The notes: generated from the letters alone by a model not told the origin. Counted from the stretch's first letter, positions 16,756 to 25,992 are shown. The stretch is DNA of 64,000 nucleotides from G013214665 sp964649815 (GCA_964649815.1 CAZYQC010000007.1:22361-86360); one strand, 5' to 3'. A program made the numbers and translations.

Positions 16756-17670
16756 ATGACACATTCCGATGCAACGCCTTCTTTGCGGTCGATGACCGGT
16801 TTCGCATCTGCCACCGGGCATGCGGACAGCTTTTCCTGGACATGGGACCTCAGGGCCGTGAACGGCAAGGGGTTGGATCTGCGACTGCGCGTCCCCGATT
16901 GGATCGACGGGCTTGAGGCAGAATTGCGGGGGCGTTTGGCGGCCGCCATCGGCCGCGGCAACGTCACCTTGTCCTTGCGGCTCACGCGGGAGGATCAGGC
17001 CACGGGTGTGCAGGTCAACCAGGCCCAATTGGCGCAGGTTCTTGATGCTCTGGCGCAAATCGAGGATGCCGCACATGCGCGCAATATCTCGATTGCGCCT
17101 GCGTCTTCCACGGAAATTGCCAGCATGAAGGGCGTGCTCGAAGTCGCCACACAGGAAGACGACACCAAAAACCTAAAGGCCCAGCTGATCGCAGATGTGG
17201 ACGGGCTGATTGCGGCCTTTAACGACATGCGCAGCCAAGAAGGCGCGTCTTTGACGCAGGTGTTGGACCGGCAATTGTCAGAGATCGAAACGCTGACGCA
17301 AGAGGCGGCAAGGCTGGCCGAGGCGCGCAAAGAAGAGATGGCCGCAACGCTCAAGGCGAACCTTGCCAAGGTGATGGCAAACGCCGATGGGCTCGATCCA
17401 GATCGTCTTGCCCAAGAGCTTGCCGTGCTTGCCGTTAAGGCCGACGTGACCGAAGAAATCGACCGTCTGACAACCCATGTGGGTGCCGCGCGCCTCTTGC
17501 TGGGCGAGGCCAGGCTTGTCGGGCGGAAACTGGATTTTCTGATGCAAGAATTTAACCGCGAAGCGAATACGCTGTGCTCTAAATCGCAGAATGCGGATCT
17601 CACACGCGTTGGTTTGGCGCTTAAGGCGCTGATTGATCAAATGCGTGAACAGGTCCAAAACGTGGAGTGA
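16756..17670 (+). CDS. yicC: YicC family protein
   Basis: This 304-residue member of the YicC/YloC family is recently recognised as endoribonucleases acting on RNA in stress and stationary phase. The N terminus contains RSMTGFAS followed by the WDLRAVNGKGLDLRLRVP segment that marks the family; the C terminus has the DUF1732 region (LDFLMQEFNREANTLCSKS, then ALIDQMREQVQNVE). ATG 16756 is chosen because the longer reading from 16678 lacks family similarity. Its stop is 4 bases before gmk, a conserved yicC-gmk pairing. A short inverted repeat AAACCGA/TCGGTTT (16693-16713) lies in the promoter region. Confidence 0.92.
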   Translation: MTHSDATPSLRSMTGFASATGHADSFSWTWDLRAVNGKGLDLRLRVPDWIDGLEAELRGRLAAAIGRGNVTLSLRLTREDQATGVQVNQAQLAQVLDALAQIEDAAHARNISIAPASSTEIASMKGVLEVATQEDDTKNLKAQLIADVDGLIAAFNDMRSQEGASLTQVLDRQLSEIETLTQEAARLAEARKEEMAATLKANLAKVMANADGLDPDRLAQELAVLAVKADVTEEIDRLTTHVGAARLLLGEARLVGRKLDFLMQEFNREANTLCSKSQNADLTRVGLALKALIDQMREQVQNVE

Positions 17671-17674
17671 CGCC

Positions 17675-18316
17675 ATGACGGATCGCAGAGGATTGCTGAT
17701 CATTTTGTCTTCGCCTTCGGGCGCGGGCAAATCCACGCTTGCCCGGCGCATGCGCGTTTGGGACGACAGCATTGTCTTTTCCGTCTCGGCCACCACCCGC
17801 GCACCGCGCCCGAAGGAGGTTCCCGGCCAGGATTATAGCTTTGTCTCTGAGGCCGCGTTCAAGGATATGGTCGAACAGCAAGAGATGCTGGAACATGCGC
17901 ATGTGTTCGGCCATTTCTACGGATCACCCAAAGCTCCGGTCGAAGCTGCGATCAACAATGGTCAGGACGTGCTGTTTGACATCGACTGGCAAGGCGCACA
18001 ACAGATCCAGAATTCGGCGCTGGGGCAGCACACCTTGTCGATTTTCCTGCTGCCGCCCTCGATCAAAGAGCTGCGGAACCGTTTGGAAAAGCGGGGGCAG
18101 GATTCAGAGGATGTGATCGCGCGGCGGATGCAGAAAAGCTGGGACGAAATCAGCCACTGGGGCGGATATGATTACGTGCTGGTCAATGACGATCTGGACG
18201 CCACGGAAACACGTCTCAAGACCATCATTTCGGCCACACGTCTGCGGCGGCTGCAACAGCCAAAGCTCACGGATCATGTGCGCAAACTTCAATCAGAATT
18301 TCAGGAGGTGTCATGA
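17675..18316 (+). CDS. gmk: Guanylate kinase
   Basis: This 213-residue enzyme converts GMP to GDP with ATP. The P-loop SSPSGAGKSTLARRM is near the N terminus (about residues 13-27); the GMP-binding region follows with SVSATTRAPRPKEVPGQDY (about 38-56) and FDIDWQGAQQI (about 101-111). ATG 17675 lies 4 bases after yicC, and the longer reading from 17633 overlaps yicC. The stop overlaps the start of the gamma-carbonic anhydrase gene (ATGA at 18313-18316). Confidence 0.95.
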   Translation: MTDRRGLLIILSSPSGAGKSTLARRMRVWDDSIVFSVSATTRAPRPKEVPGQDYSFVSEAAFKDMVEQQEMLEHAHVFGHFYGSPKAPVEAAINNGQDVLFDIDWQGAQQIQNSALGQHTLSIFLLPPSIKELRNRLEKRGQDSEDVIARRMQKSWDEISHWGGYDYVLVNDDLDATETRLKTIISATRLRRLQQPKLTDHVRKLQSEFQEVS

Positions 18317-18837
18317 CACTTTACGCGCTTGGCGATGATGCGCCGCACATCCACGCGGATACCTGGGTCGCCCCCGATGCGAACTTGATCGGCAAAGTGG
18401 TTCTCGAAGAAGGGGCAAGCGTCTGGTTTGGGTGCACGATCCGCGCAGATCACGAGGAAATTCGGATCGGTGCGGGCACGAATGTCCAAGAGAACACAGT
18501 GATGCACATCGATGCGGGCTATCCGCTGACGATCGGCAAAGATTGCACGATCGGGCACAAAGTGATGCTGCACGGCTGCACGATTGGCGACAACACGTTG
18601 ATCGGCATGGGGGCCACGGTGCTGAACGGGGCGAAGATCGGCAAGAACTGTCTGATCGGTGCCTGCGCGTTGATCACCGAAGGCAAGGAAATCCCGGATG
18701 GGAGTTTGGTGATGGGCGCGCCGGGCAAGATCGTGCGCAGCTTGGACGAGCAGGCCTTTGCGATGCTGAAAGGCTCGGCGCTGCATTACCAGCAAAACAT
18801 GCGCCGGTTCCGCGACACGATGAAGCCTGTTACATGA
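18313..18837 (+). CDS. Gamma-class carbonic anhydrase-like hexapeptide protein
   Basis: This 174-residue left-handed beta-helix protein is built from hexapeptide repeats and belongs to the YrdA/PaaY/gamma-carbonic anhydrase family. The three zinc-ligand histidines can be placed in NTVMHIDAG and TIGHKVMLHGC (about residues 75, 93 and 98). The acidic loop of active Cam-type enzymes is absent, as in most relatives, so activity is uncertain. It overlaps gmk by 4 bases at the start and the next gene by 4 bases at the end. Confidence 0.88.
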   Translation: MTLYALGDDAPHIHADTWVAPDANLIGKVVLEEGASVWFGCTIRADHEEIRIGAGTNVQENTVMHIDAGYPLTIGKDCTIGHKVMLHGCTIGDNTLIGMGATVLNGAKIGKNCLIGACALITEGKEIPDGSLVMGAPGKIVRSLDEQAFAMLKGSALHYQQNMRRFRDTMKPVT

Positions 18838-20024
18838 CCCGCAATTCCAAAGGCACGCTGCAACGGCCTGAAACCGCACCAGAAAGTGCGAGCAGGCCGG
18901 TCGTCACACCGCTGTCGCCCTCGGTTGTTTATGCCTCAGAAACGCCCGATATGCTGGACGCGCAGTACGATGGGGATTTGTCCGGCTATACCTACAGCCG
19001 GGAAGGGCATCCAAACGCCGACGTCATCGCGCGCCTGATCGACCGGATGGAAAACGCGCCGGTTCCGGGGCTTGTGACATCCTCGGGCATGGCTGCGGTC
19101 AGCGCGGTGTTGCTTGGGCTCTTGAAATCTGGCGATCACGTGATCGGTGGCAATCAGCTTTATGGTCGGTCCTTGCGCATGATGGCCGAAGATTTGCCGC
19201 GCCTTGGGATTGAAACAACCCTGGTCGATCCCGGCGACGCAAATGCCGTGCGCGCGGCCATCCGACCGCAAACCAAGCTGATCTTGATGGAGGTCGTCTC
19301 GAACCCGACGCTGCGGGTCGCAGATATCACGGGGATCGCTGCTGTGGCCAAAGAGGCGGGCGTGCTGCTTGCGGTGGACAATACATTTACCACCCCGCGC
19401 GCCTTTCAGCCATTTGCGCATGGGGCTGATATCGTCATTCATTCCTTGACCAAGCTTTTGTCGGGCCATTCCGACGTGATGCTTGGCTATGTTGCTGCAC
19501 GGACCGAGGATTTGGCAGATCGGATGCGGGTGTTCTCGGTCACGACAGGGATGACCGCCAGCCCCTTTGATTGCTGGTTGGCCGAGCGCGGCGCGATGAC
19601 GTTCCCCCTGCGGTTTGACCACGCGCAAAAGACGGCGCACATGCTTGCCGATCATCTTGCCGGTCTGCCGGGGGTCACGCGCGTGCTCTATCCCGGCAGG
19701 CGCGATCACCCAGATCACGCGATGGCCGCGACGCTGCTGAATGGCGCGTTTTGCAATATGGTCAGCTTTGAGATCGACGGCGGTCGGGCTGAGGCAAATG
19801 CGCTTGCGCGCGCGGCAGATGGTCTAAGCTTTGCGCCCACGCTGGGCGATGTTGGCACTACGATCTCGCATCCTGCCTCATCCTCGCACCGTGCGCTCAC
19901 GCCCGAGGCGCGGGCCGAATTGGGCATGTCCGAAGGTTTCTTTCGCCTGTCGGTCGGCCTAGAAGATCCTCATGACCTCTGCGCGGTGTTCACAGATGCC
20001 GTCGCGGCGGCGACCCAGGCGTAG
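18834..20024 (+). CDS. PLP-dependent trans-sulfuration enzyme (cystathionine gamma-synthase/lyase family)
   Basis: This 396-residue protein belongs to the Cys/Met metabolism PLP family. The PLP-binding Lys is in SLTKLLSGHSDVMLGY (about residue 206), and the substrate and cofactor loops YTYSREGHPNAD, SSGMAAVSAVLL and VDNTFTTP are present. The C terminus has SFAPTLGDVGTTISHPA, as in the family. The sequence does not separate gamma-synthase, gamma-lyase, methionine gamma-lyase and O-acetylhomoserine sulfhydrylase. ATG 18834 overlaps the stop of the carbonic anhydrase gene; a longer reading from 18432 lies in another frame of that gene and is rejected. Confidence 0.88.
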   Translation: MTRNSKGTLQRPETAPESASRPVVTPLSPSVVYASETPDMLDAQYDGDLSGYTYSREGHPNADVIARLIDRMENAPVPGLVTSSGMAAVSAVLLGLLKSGDHVIGGNQLYGRSLRMMAEDLPRLGIETTLVDPGDANAVRAAIRPQTKLILMEVVSNPTLRVADITGIAAVAKEAGVLLAVDNTFTTPRAFQPFAHGADIVIHSLTKLLSGHSDVMLGYVAARTEDLADRMRVFSVTTGMTASPFDCWLAERGAMTFPLRFDHAQKTAHMLADHLAGLPGVTRVLYPGRRDHPDHAMAATLLNGAFCNMVSFEIDGGRAEANALARAADGLSFAPTLGDVGTTISHPASSSHRALTPEARAELGMSEGFFRLSVGLEDPHDLCAVFTDAVAAATQA

Positions 20025-20035
20025 GGGCACAAGGG

Positions 20036-21100
20036 ATGCGCGTCGACACTTTGCAAGCCGCCCTCGACGCAGTGCCTATGCCAGCGGTCGGCATCGATGA
20101 AACCGAACGGATCGTTGCAGCCAACACAGATGCGCTGACGCTGTTGGGGCAGGGCATCTTGCAGCGCAATTATGTAACGATGCTGCGCCAGCCCGTTGTT
20201 CTGGATGTGGTGGAAGCGACGCTCAGCGATGGTTTGCCGCGGCAAGCGCAGTATCTGTCGAACGACGGCGCGCAGGACACGACCTTTCAAGTCAGCTGCC
20301 GCCTGATCCCGCGTCTGCGTCTCGACAGTCTGCGCGCGGTGATTTTGTGCTTTGAAGACATCACCCATCTTGAACAAGCCGGCCAAATGCGTCGCGATTT
20401 CGTCGCCAACGTCAGTCACGAACTGCGCACGCCTCTCGCCGCGATGATGGGCTTTATCGAGACATTGCGCGGCCCCGCCCGTGGCGATCCCGCCGCGAAT
20501 GAGCGTTTTTTGTCGATCATGCAGGGCGAGGCTGAGCGGATGAACCGTTTGATTGCCGATCTTTTGTCGCTCAGCCGTGTTGAGGGCGAAGAACGTGTAC
20601 GCCCGACCCAACGGTTAGAGCTGCTTGATCTGCTGCGGTCGGTCATTCAAAACGTGTCTCCCTTGGCGCAAGAGGCCAATGTCACGATCGACGCGGACTT
20701 TGGCGAAGATCAGATCGCGATGATTGGTGATCCTGACCAATTGATCCAAGTTTTCACGAACCTTTTGGAAAATGCGCTCAAGTACGCGGGCTCTGGCAAG
20801 CGGATCACGCTGCGGGTGTCCATTAACCAGCGCGAACCGGTGTTGCGCGCGCCGGGCGTGCGCGTGCAAGTCATCGACTATGGGCCGGGCATTGATCCGG
20901 TGCACCTGCCACGCCTGACCGAGCGATTCTATCGCGCGGACAATCATCGCAGCCGCGAGTTGGGTGGCACGGGGCTGGGGCTGGCCATCGTAAAGCACAT
21001 CATCAATCGCCACCGCGGACGACTTAGGGTTGAAAGTGAGCTTGGCGAAGGGTCGACCTTTACGGTGATTTTGCCCTTGTCGCGCCTTCCAAGTGGATAA
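20036..21100 (+). CDS. phoR: Phosphate regulon sensor histidine kinase PhoR, apparently without membrane segments
   Basis: This 354-residue kinase has an N-terminal PAS domain (about 5-115, VPMPAVGIDETERIVAAN), the HisKA dimerisation domain with phospho-accepting His128 in FVANVSHELRTPL, and a HATPase_c domain with N box (QVFTNLLENALKYA), G1 (DYGPGID), F (ERFYRAD) and G2 (LGGTGLGLAIVKH). No transmembrane helix is visible, unlike enterobacterial PhoR. It precedes pstS, and the operon also holds phoU and phoB. Signalling is expected through PstSCAB and PhoU. GGG lies just before ATG 20036. Confidence 0.9.
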   Translation: MRVDTLQAALDAVPMPAVGIDETERIVAANTDALTLLGQGILQRNYVTMLRQPVVLDVVEATLSDGLPRQAQYLSNDGAQDTTFQVSCRLIPRLRLDSLRAVILCFEDITHLEQAGQMRRDFVANVSHELRTPLAAMMGFIETLRGPARGDPAANERFLSIMQGEAERMNRLIADLLSLSRVEGEERVRPTQRLELLDLLRSVIQNVSPLAQEANVTIDADFGEDQIAMIGDPDQLIQVFTNLLENALKYAGSGKRITLRVSINQREPVLRAPGVRVQVIDYGPGIDPVHLPRLTERFYRADNHRSRELGGTGLGLAIVKHIINRHRGRLRVESELGEGSTFTVILPLSRLPSG

Positions 21101-21118
21101 ATCCGCAATTCGTTGCAT

Positions 21119-21151
21119 CTGTCATAAATCTGTTACGCATCTGTCACAAAA
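21119..21151 (+). promoter_or_regulatory. Triple Pho box upstream of pstS
   Basis: Three consecutive 11-base direct repeats: CTGTCATAAAT (21119-21129), CTGTTACGCAT (21130-21140) and CTGTCACAAAA (21141-21151). This matches the PhoB-binding consensus of CTGTCAT-type repeats spaced 11 bases, about 80 bases before the pstS start. It shows that pstS onward has its own phosphate-starvation promoter, separate from phoR. Confidence 0.92.
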
Positions 21152-21230
21152 GCATCGTGCAGCGTCCATAGGCATGCCGCGAGATTCCCAGGGGGGGAAT
21201 CGCATAATCCTAAAGTAGCAGGAGACATTC

Positions 21231-22262
21231 ATGTCGCTCGTTAAATTCACCACATCCGCTCTGGCGATTGCCGCTCTGTCGGCCACAGCTGCGGCTGCGC
21301 GTGACCAGGTTCAGGTCGCCGGTTCTTCTACAGTTCTGCCTTATGCTTCCATCGTTGCAGAAGCTTTTGGCGAAAACACCGACTTCCCAACACCTGTTGT
21401 TGAATCCGGTGGTTCTTCCGCTGGTCTGAAGCGGTTCTGCCAAGGCGTTGGCACAGAGCACACAGACGTTGCGAACGCTTCTCGCAAAATCCGTGAAAAA
21501 GAAATCAAAGCTTGCGCAGAAAATGGTGTAACCGACATCATCGAAGTGCGCATCGGCTATGACGGCATCGTTTTTGCTTCGCAAAAAGACGGCCCAGCGT
21601 ACACCGCGTTCACACAATCCGACATCTTTAACGCTCTGGCGCCAAAGGTCATGGTCGACGGCAAGCTGGTCGACAACCCACACACAAAGTGGTCCGACTT
21701 TAATCCAAGCCTGCCTGCAGAAGAAATCCTGGCCTTTATCCCAGGCACCAAGCACGGCACACGCGAAGTGTTCGAAGAAAAAGTTGTCGCAACGGGCTGT
21801 GAAGCAACCGGCGCTTTTGAAGCGATGATGGCGGCTGGCATGTCCGAGGACGATGCAGAAGACGCATGCTTGGAAGTTATGTCCGACGGCCGTGCGGTCG
21901 ACATCGACGGTGACTACACAGAAACTCTGGCCTCCATCGACGCAAACGCAAACGGCATCGGCGTATTCGGTCTGGCGTTCTACGAGAACAACACAGACAA
22001 GCTGAAGGTTGCGACAATGGCTGGCGTTGCGCCATCCACCGAGACCATCGCGTCTGGCGAATACCCAGTGTCCCGCCCATTGTTCTTCTACGTCAAGAAA
22101 GCGCACATCGGCGTAATTCCTGGCCTGAAAGAATACGCTCAGTTCTTTATCTCTGACGAACTGGCTGGCCCATCTGGCCCATTGGCAAACTACGGCCTCG
22201 TGTCTGACCCAGAATTGTCTGCGACACAGGCAGCCGTTGCTGGTGAAGAAACCATGAACTAA
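21231..22262 (+). CDS. pstS: Periplasmic phosphate-binding protein PstS
   Basis: This 343-residue phosphate-binding protein of the high-affinity Pst ABC transporter has a signal peptide (MSLVKFTTSALAIAALSATAAAA, shown here in pieces: basic K5, hydrophobic core 6-20, cleavage near AAA-RD). The binding motif VAGSSTVLPY follows, and PGTKHGTREVFEEKV is the phosphate-contacting loop. AGGAG lies 8 bases before ATG. Codon choice differs from neighbours: CCA for Pro and ACA for Thr dominate, as expected for a very highly expressed gene. A terminator-like hairpin after it should reduce read-through into pstC. Confidence 0.94.
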   Translation: MSLVKFTTSALAIAALSATAAAARDQVQVAGSSTVLPYASIVAEAFGENTDFPTPVVESGGSSAGLKRFCQGVGTEHTDVANASRKIREKEIKACAENGVTDIIEVRIGYDGIVFASQKDGPAYTAFTQSDIFNALAPKVMVDGKLVDNPHTKWSDFNPSLPAEEILAFIPGTKHGTREVFEEKVVATGCEATGAFEAMMAAGMSEDDAEDACLEVMSDGRAVDIDGDYTETLASIDANANGIGVFGLAFYENNTDKLKVATMAGVAPSTETIASGEYPVSRPLFFYVKKAHIGVIPGLKEYAQFFISDELAGPSGPLANYGLVSDPELSATQAAVAGEETMN

Positions 22263-22283
22263 TCAACCGCTTGGTTGATACCA

Positions 22284-22310
22284 GGGGCGGCATATTCCGT
22301 CGCCCCTTTT
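22284..22310 (+). terminator. Attenuating terminator between pstS and pstC
   Basis: GGGGCG (22284-22289) pairs with CGCCCC (22301-22306), extended by a G-U and a C-G pair, followed by TTTT and a further CCTTTT. It sits 21 bases after the pstS stop, inside the operon, so it likely lets PstS be made in excess of the permease. Confidence 0.75.
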
Positions 22311-22348
22311 CCTTTTAGGACCTTTTTCAAAAGATCGGTGGGGGACCT

Positions 22349-23830
22349 ATGCCGTTATTCTGGCTTGTCTTAATCGTGCTTGCCATTGCCGGAGCGGGCT
22401 ATGTGCTTGGCCGCGGCCGTGCGCTTGCTGGGGCAGGGGGCGACGCCCGGGGCCTGCATTCCCTGCCATCTTATTATGGTGCCAATGTCTTTATGAAAGT
22501 CATTGTACCTGCCTTTGGTGTGCTGATCCTGTGGCTGCTGGTGCAGCCTTTCGTGATTGATCAGAACGTCTCCGCATTGATCCCAGACTCGGCGATTGAC
22601 GAAGGATCGAACCGTGGTCTCGTGATGGCCGAAGTTGCGCGGACCGCAGAGGGCATTCGCAACTCTGTCGCTGCTGGCACAATGACACAGCAGATGGCCG
22701 AAGATGGCCGCGCCGATTTCGTTGATTTTACCCAGCGCCTGAAAGACGCAGGCCAGATTGTGACATCAAACCTCACCGTTCCCGTCATTCGCGCCGCACA
22801 GCGCTATAACGAGCTGTCCGCCTGGGGATCCGGTCTGATGACCATCGCTGTCCTGGCGATTTCGGCGATTGGCCTGGCCTGGGGCTGGCTTGAGGCAAAG
22901 CCGCTCTTTCGGGCGCGCAATGTGGTCGAACAGGGCGTCAAAGCGCTGTTGATTGCGGCGGCGTCGATTGCCATTCTGACGACGGTTGGCATTGTTTTGT
23001 CGCTGGTCTTCAACACAATTGAATTCTTCCGCCTTTACCCGGCGATGGACTTTTTCTTTGGCCTCGAATGGGCGCCAAGCTTTTCCGGGCGGGGTGGCTC
23101 GTCCGAACTTGGGGTTCTGCCGCTTTTGTGGGGAACGTTCTTTATCTCGATCGTTGCCTTGTCTGTTGCTGTTCCCATTGGGTTGTTTGCTGCGATCTAT
23201 CTCTCTGAATATGCCTCCTCGGGCGTGCGCGCCTTTGCAAAGCCCATGCTCGAAGTGCTGGCGGGCATTCCAACCATCGTTTACGGGCTGTTCGCCCTTT
23301 TGACGGTTGGTCCTTTGCTGGTGAGCGTCTTTGGCGATGGCGGCGTTCTGGGCGTGGATTGGCAGGGCGGGGGCCGTGCGGTCATCACTGCCGGTGTTGT
23401 TATGGGGATCATGCTGATCCCGTTTGTGTCTTCATTGTCCGACGACATCATCAACGCGGTTCCCCAAGCGATGCGCGACGGCTCTTATGGCTTGGGTGCC
23501 ACCAAGTCGGAGACGATCAAGCAGGTCGTGCTGCCGGCGGCGTTGCCGGGTATTGTCGGCGCCGTCTTGTTGGCCGCATCGCGCGCCATCGGCGAAACGA
23601 TGATCGTTGTGCTGGGCGCCGGTGCCGCTGCCCGGCTCAGCCTCAACCCATTTGAGGCTATGACCACGGTGACAGCCAAGATCGTGTCGCAGCTGACCGG
23701 CGACAGCGATTTTGCGTCGCCAGAGGCCTTGGTCGCCTTTGCATTGGGCATGACCCTCTTTCTTTTGACCCTCGGCTTGAATGTTGTCGCGCTCTACATC
23801 GTGCGCAAATATCGGGAGCAGTATGACTGA
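22349..23830 (+). CDS. pstC: Phosphate ABC transporter permease PstC
   Basis: This 493-residue inner-membrane permease is longer than E. coli PstC (319) because of an N-terminal extension with two to three extra hydrophobic segments and a soluble stretch (about 60-160), the form usual in Alphaproteobacteria. The permease core shows the coupling-loop motif YGLGATKSETIKQVVLPAALPG (its EAA loop, about 390-410) and SRAIGETMIVVLGAGA. A GGGGGA ribosome binding site precedes ATG. Its stop TGA shares one base with the pstA start (TGATG at 23828-23832). Confidence 0.93.
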   Translation: MPLFWLVLIVLAIAGAGYVLGRGRALAGAGGDARGLHSLPSYYGANVFMKVIVPAFGVLILWLLVQPFVIDQNVSALIPDSAIDEGSNRGLVMAEVARTAEGIRNSVAAGTMTQQMAEDGRADFVDFTQRLKDAGQIVTSNLTVPVIRAAQRYNELSAWGSGLMTIAVLAISAIGLAWGWLEAKPLFRARNVVEQGVKALLIAAASIAILTTVGIVLSLVFNTIEFFRLYPAMDFFFGLEWAPSFSGRGGSSELGVLPLLWGTFFISIVALSVAVPIGLFAAIYLSEYASSGVRAFAKPMLEVLAGIPTIVYGLFALLTVGPLLVSVFGDGGVLGVDWQGGGRAVITAGVVMGIMLIPFVSSLSDDIINAVPQAMRDGSYGLGATKSETIKQVVLPAALPGIVGAVLLAASRAIGETMIVVLGAGAAARLSLNPFEAMTTVTAKIVSQLTGDSDFASPEALVAFALGMTLFLLTLGLNVVALYIVRKYREQYD

Positions 23831-25161
23831 TGACGGACGCAGCTTCTCAAGGCTCTGATGTGCCGCACCGCAAATCGTCACTGCTCGCGCAGGACGACCG
23901 CACACGCCGCCGCAATGCCGCGGAAACCCGCTTTCGCGCCTATGGTATCGCTGCCATTTGCGTTGGCTTGTTCTTTCTGATCGTCCTGGCCGTTTCGATC
24001 GTACGGTCCGGCTTGCCCGCATTCACCCAAGCGGTTGTCAGCGTCGAATTCTCGCTGTCACAAGAACAATTTGACGAGGCCGAAAGCACGCTTTTCAAAA
24101 CGCGCGCGTATGAAGAAATCTTCAACGCCGCATTGGTCGCTGAGCTTGAAAAAAGCGGCTTCGACTCCGGGTTTGATGCAGATGCCATTGAACGTATTTT
24201 GGGTAAAACCGGCGGGACGATCCGGTCGTTTTATCGCGAAAACCCAAGCGAGCTTGGTCAGCAGGTCGCCTTCGAGCTTGCCACATCGTCCCGTGTCGAT
24301 GGCTATATGAAAGGCCGCGTGACCCGCGACAACATGGAAGACAGCCGCTTTTTGCAAAAGACAGACCTTGATCTTGTGGATCAGCTGATCGAAGCGGGTA
24401 TCGTCAAGCAAGTGTTCAATTGGAACTTTGTGACGGGCGCTGACTCGGGCGTGGACAACCCCGGTGGCGCGGGCCTTGGAGCCTCGGTCATCGGATCGTT
24501 CTTTATGATGCTGGTGGTGCTGTTCCTGTCGCTGCCGATTGGGGTCGCGGCCTCGATCTATCTGGAGGAATTCGCCCCGCAGAACCGCTTTACCGACTTG
24601 ATCGAGGTTAACATCTCGAACCTGGCTGCGGTGCCATCCATCGTGTTTGGTATTCTTGGTCTGGCGGTCTTTATCCAGTTCATGCACTTGCCACAATCGG
24701 CCCCTCTGGTTGGCGGTCTGGTGCTGACGCTGATGACATTGCCCACGATCATCATCTCCACGCGCGCCGCTTTGAAGGCGGTTCCGCCGTCGATCCGGGA
24801 TGCGGCGCTGGGTGTTGGCGCCTCTAAGATGCAGGCGGTGTTCCACCATGTTTTGCCGCTTGCCATGCCAGGCATTCTGACCGGCACCATCATCGGTTTG
24901 GCGCAGGCCTTGGGCGAGACAGCCCCGCTTTTGCTGATTGGCATGGTTGGCTTTGTCGCGCGCGGCTATCCAGACGGGTTCCTTGCAGGCTTTACCGAGC
25001 CGAACTCGGCCATGCCTGCCCAGATTTACACCTGGGCCGCCCGGGCGGATGCGGGCTTTTATGAAAAAGCGTGGGGAGGGATCATTATTCTGCTCATCTT
25101 CCTGCTGACGATGAACATCATTGCCATAATTTTGCGTCGCCGCTTCGAGCGCCGCTGGTAA
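23830..25161 (+). CDS. pstA: Phosphate ABC transporter permease PstA
   Basis: This 443-residue partner of PstC also has an extended N terminus: one membrane segment at about 38-60 (AAICVGLFFLIVLAVSIV) and a soluble region before the permease core. The core carries ASIYLEEFAP, the coupling loop RDAALGVGASKMQAVFHHVL and GLAQALGETAPLLLIG. Start codon and stop of pstC overlap, indicating translational coupling. pstB follows after 22 bases. Confidence 0.93.
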   Translation: MTDAASQGSDVPHRKSSLLAQDDRTRRRNAAETRFRAYGIAAICVGLFFLIVLAVSIVRSGLPAFTQAVVSVEFSLSQEQFDEAESTLFKTRAYEEIFNAALVAELEKSGFDSGFDADAIERILGKTGGTIRSFYRENPSELGQQVAFELATSSRVDGYMKGRVTRDNMEDSRFLQKTDLDLVDQLIEAGIVKQVFNWNFVTGADSGVDNPGGAGLGASVIGSFFMMLVVLFLSLPIGVAASIYLEEFAPQNRFTDLIEVNISNLAAVPSIVFGILGLAVFIQFMHLPQSAPLVGGLVLTLMTLPTIIISTRAALKAVPPSIRDAALGVGASKMQAVFHHVLPLAMPGILTGTIIGLAQALGETAPLLLIGMVGFVARGYPDGFLAGFTEPNSAMPAQIYTWAARADAGFYEKAWGGIIILLIFLLTMNIIAIILRRRFERRW

Positions 25162-25183
25162 TACGTTAAAGGACACCAGGCCC

Positions 25184-25981
25184 ATGAACGACATGCGAAT
25201 TGTGGAGAGAGACGTGGACACGAAAGAGACCAAGATCGCGGCGCGCAAGGTGCAGGTCTATTATGGCGATACGCATGCCATCAAGGACGTCGACGTCAAC
25301 ATCGAGGATAAGACCGTTACGGCGTTCATCGGCCCGTCGGGGTGCGGAAAATCGACCTTTCTGCGCTGTTTGAACCGGATGAACGACACGATCGATATCT
25401 GCCGGGTGCAAGGCGATATTCTGATCGATGGTGAAGACATCTATGACAAAGCCGTCGACCCGGTGCAGCTGCGCGCCAAAGTCGGCATGGTCTTTCAAAA
25501 GCCAAACCCGTTCCCAAAGTCGATCTATGACAACGTGGCCTATGGCCCGCGCATCCACGGGCTTGCCAAGTCCAAAGCGGATCTGGACGAGATTGTCGAA
25601 AGATCCCTGCGCCGCGGTGCGATCTGGGACGAGGTGAAAGACCGCCTCGATGCGCCTGGCACGGGGTTGTCCGGTGGTCAGCAGCAACGCCTGTGCATTG
25701 CGCGCGCCGTGGCCACAGAACCCGAAGTTCTGTTGATGGACGAGCCATGCTCGGCCCTTGACCCGATCGCGACAGCGCAGGTCGAGGAATTGATCGATGA
25801 ATTGCGCAAGAATTACTCTGTTGTGATCGTTACACACTCGATGCAGCAGGCTGCCCGTGTGAGCCAAAAGACAGCGTTCTTCCACCTTGGAAACCTGGTC
25901 GAATTTGGCGAGACCGGACAGATTTTCACCAACCCCAGCGATCCACGCACGGAAAGCTATATCACGGGCCGTATCGGCTAA
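25184..25981 (+). CDS. pstB: Phosphate ABC transporter ATP-binding protein PstB
   Basis: This 265-residue ATPase powers the Pst transporter. Walker A GPSGCGKSTFLRCLNRMND (about 48-66) has the PstB-type Cys and RMND, the signature is LSGGQQQRLCIARA, Walker B is VLLMDEPCSALDPIAT, and the switch His is in VIVTHSMQQAARVS. AAGGA lies before ATG 25184. The next gene, phoU, starts 11 bases after the stop. PstB also relays transporter state to PhoU and PhoR. Confidence 0.95.
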   Translation: MNDMRIVERDVDTKETKIAARKVQVYYGDTHAIKDVDVNIEDKTVTAFIGPSGCGKSTFLRCLNRMNDTIDICRVQGDILIDGEDIYDKAVDPVQLRAKVGMVFQKPNPFPKSIYDNVAYGPRIHGLAKSKADLDEIVERSLRRGAIWDEVKDRLDAPGTGLSGGQQQRLCIARAVATEPEVLLMDEPCSALDPIATAQVEELIDELRKNYSVVIVTHSMQQAARVSQKTAFFHLGNLVEFGETGQIFTNPSDPRTESYITGRIG

Positions 25982-25992
25982 GGACAGGACCT

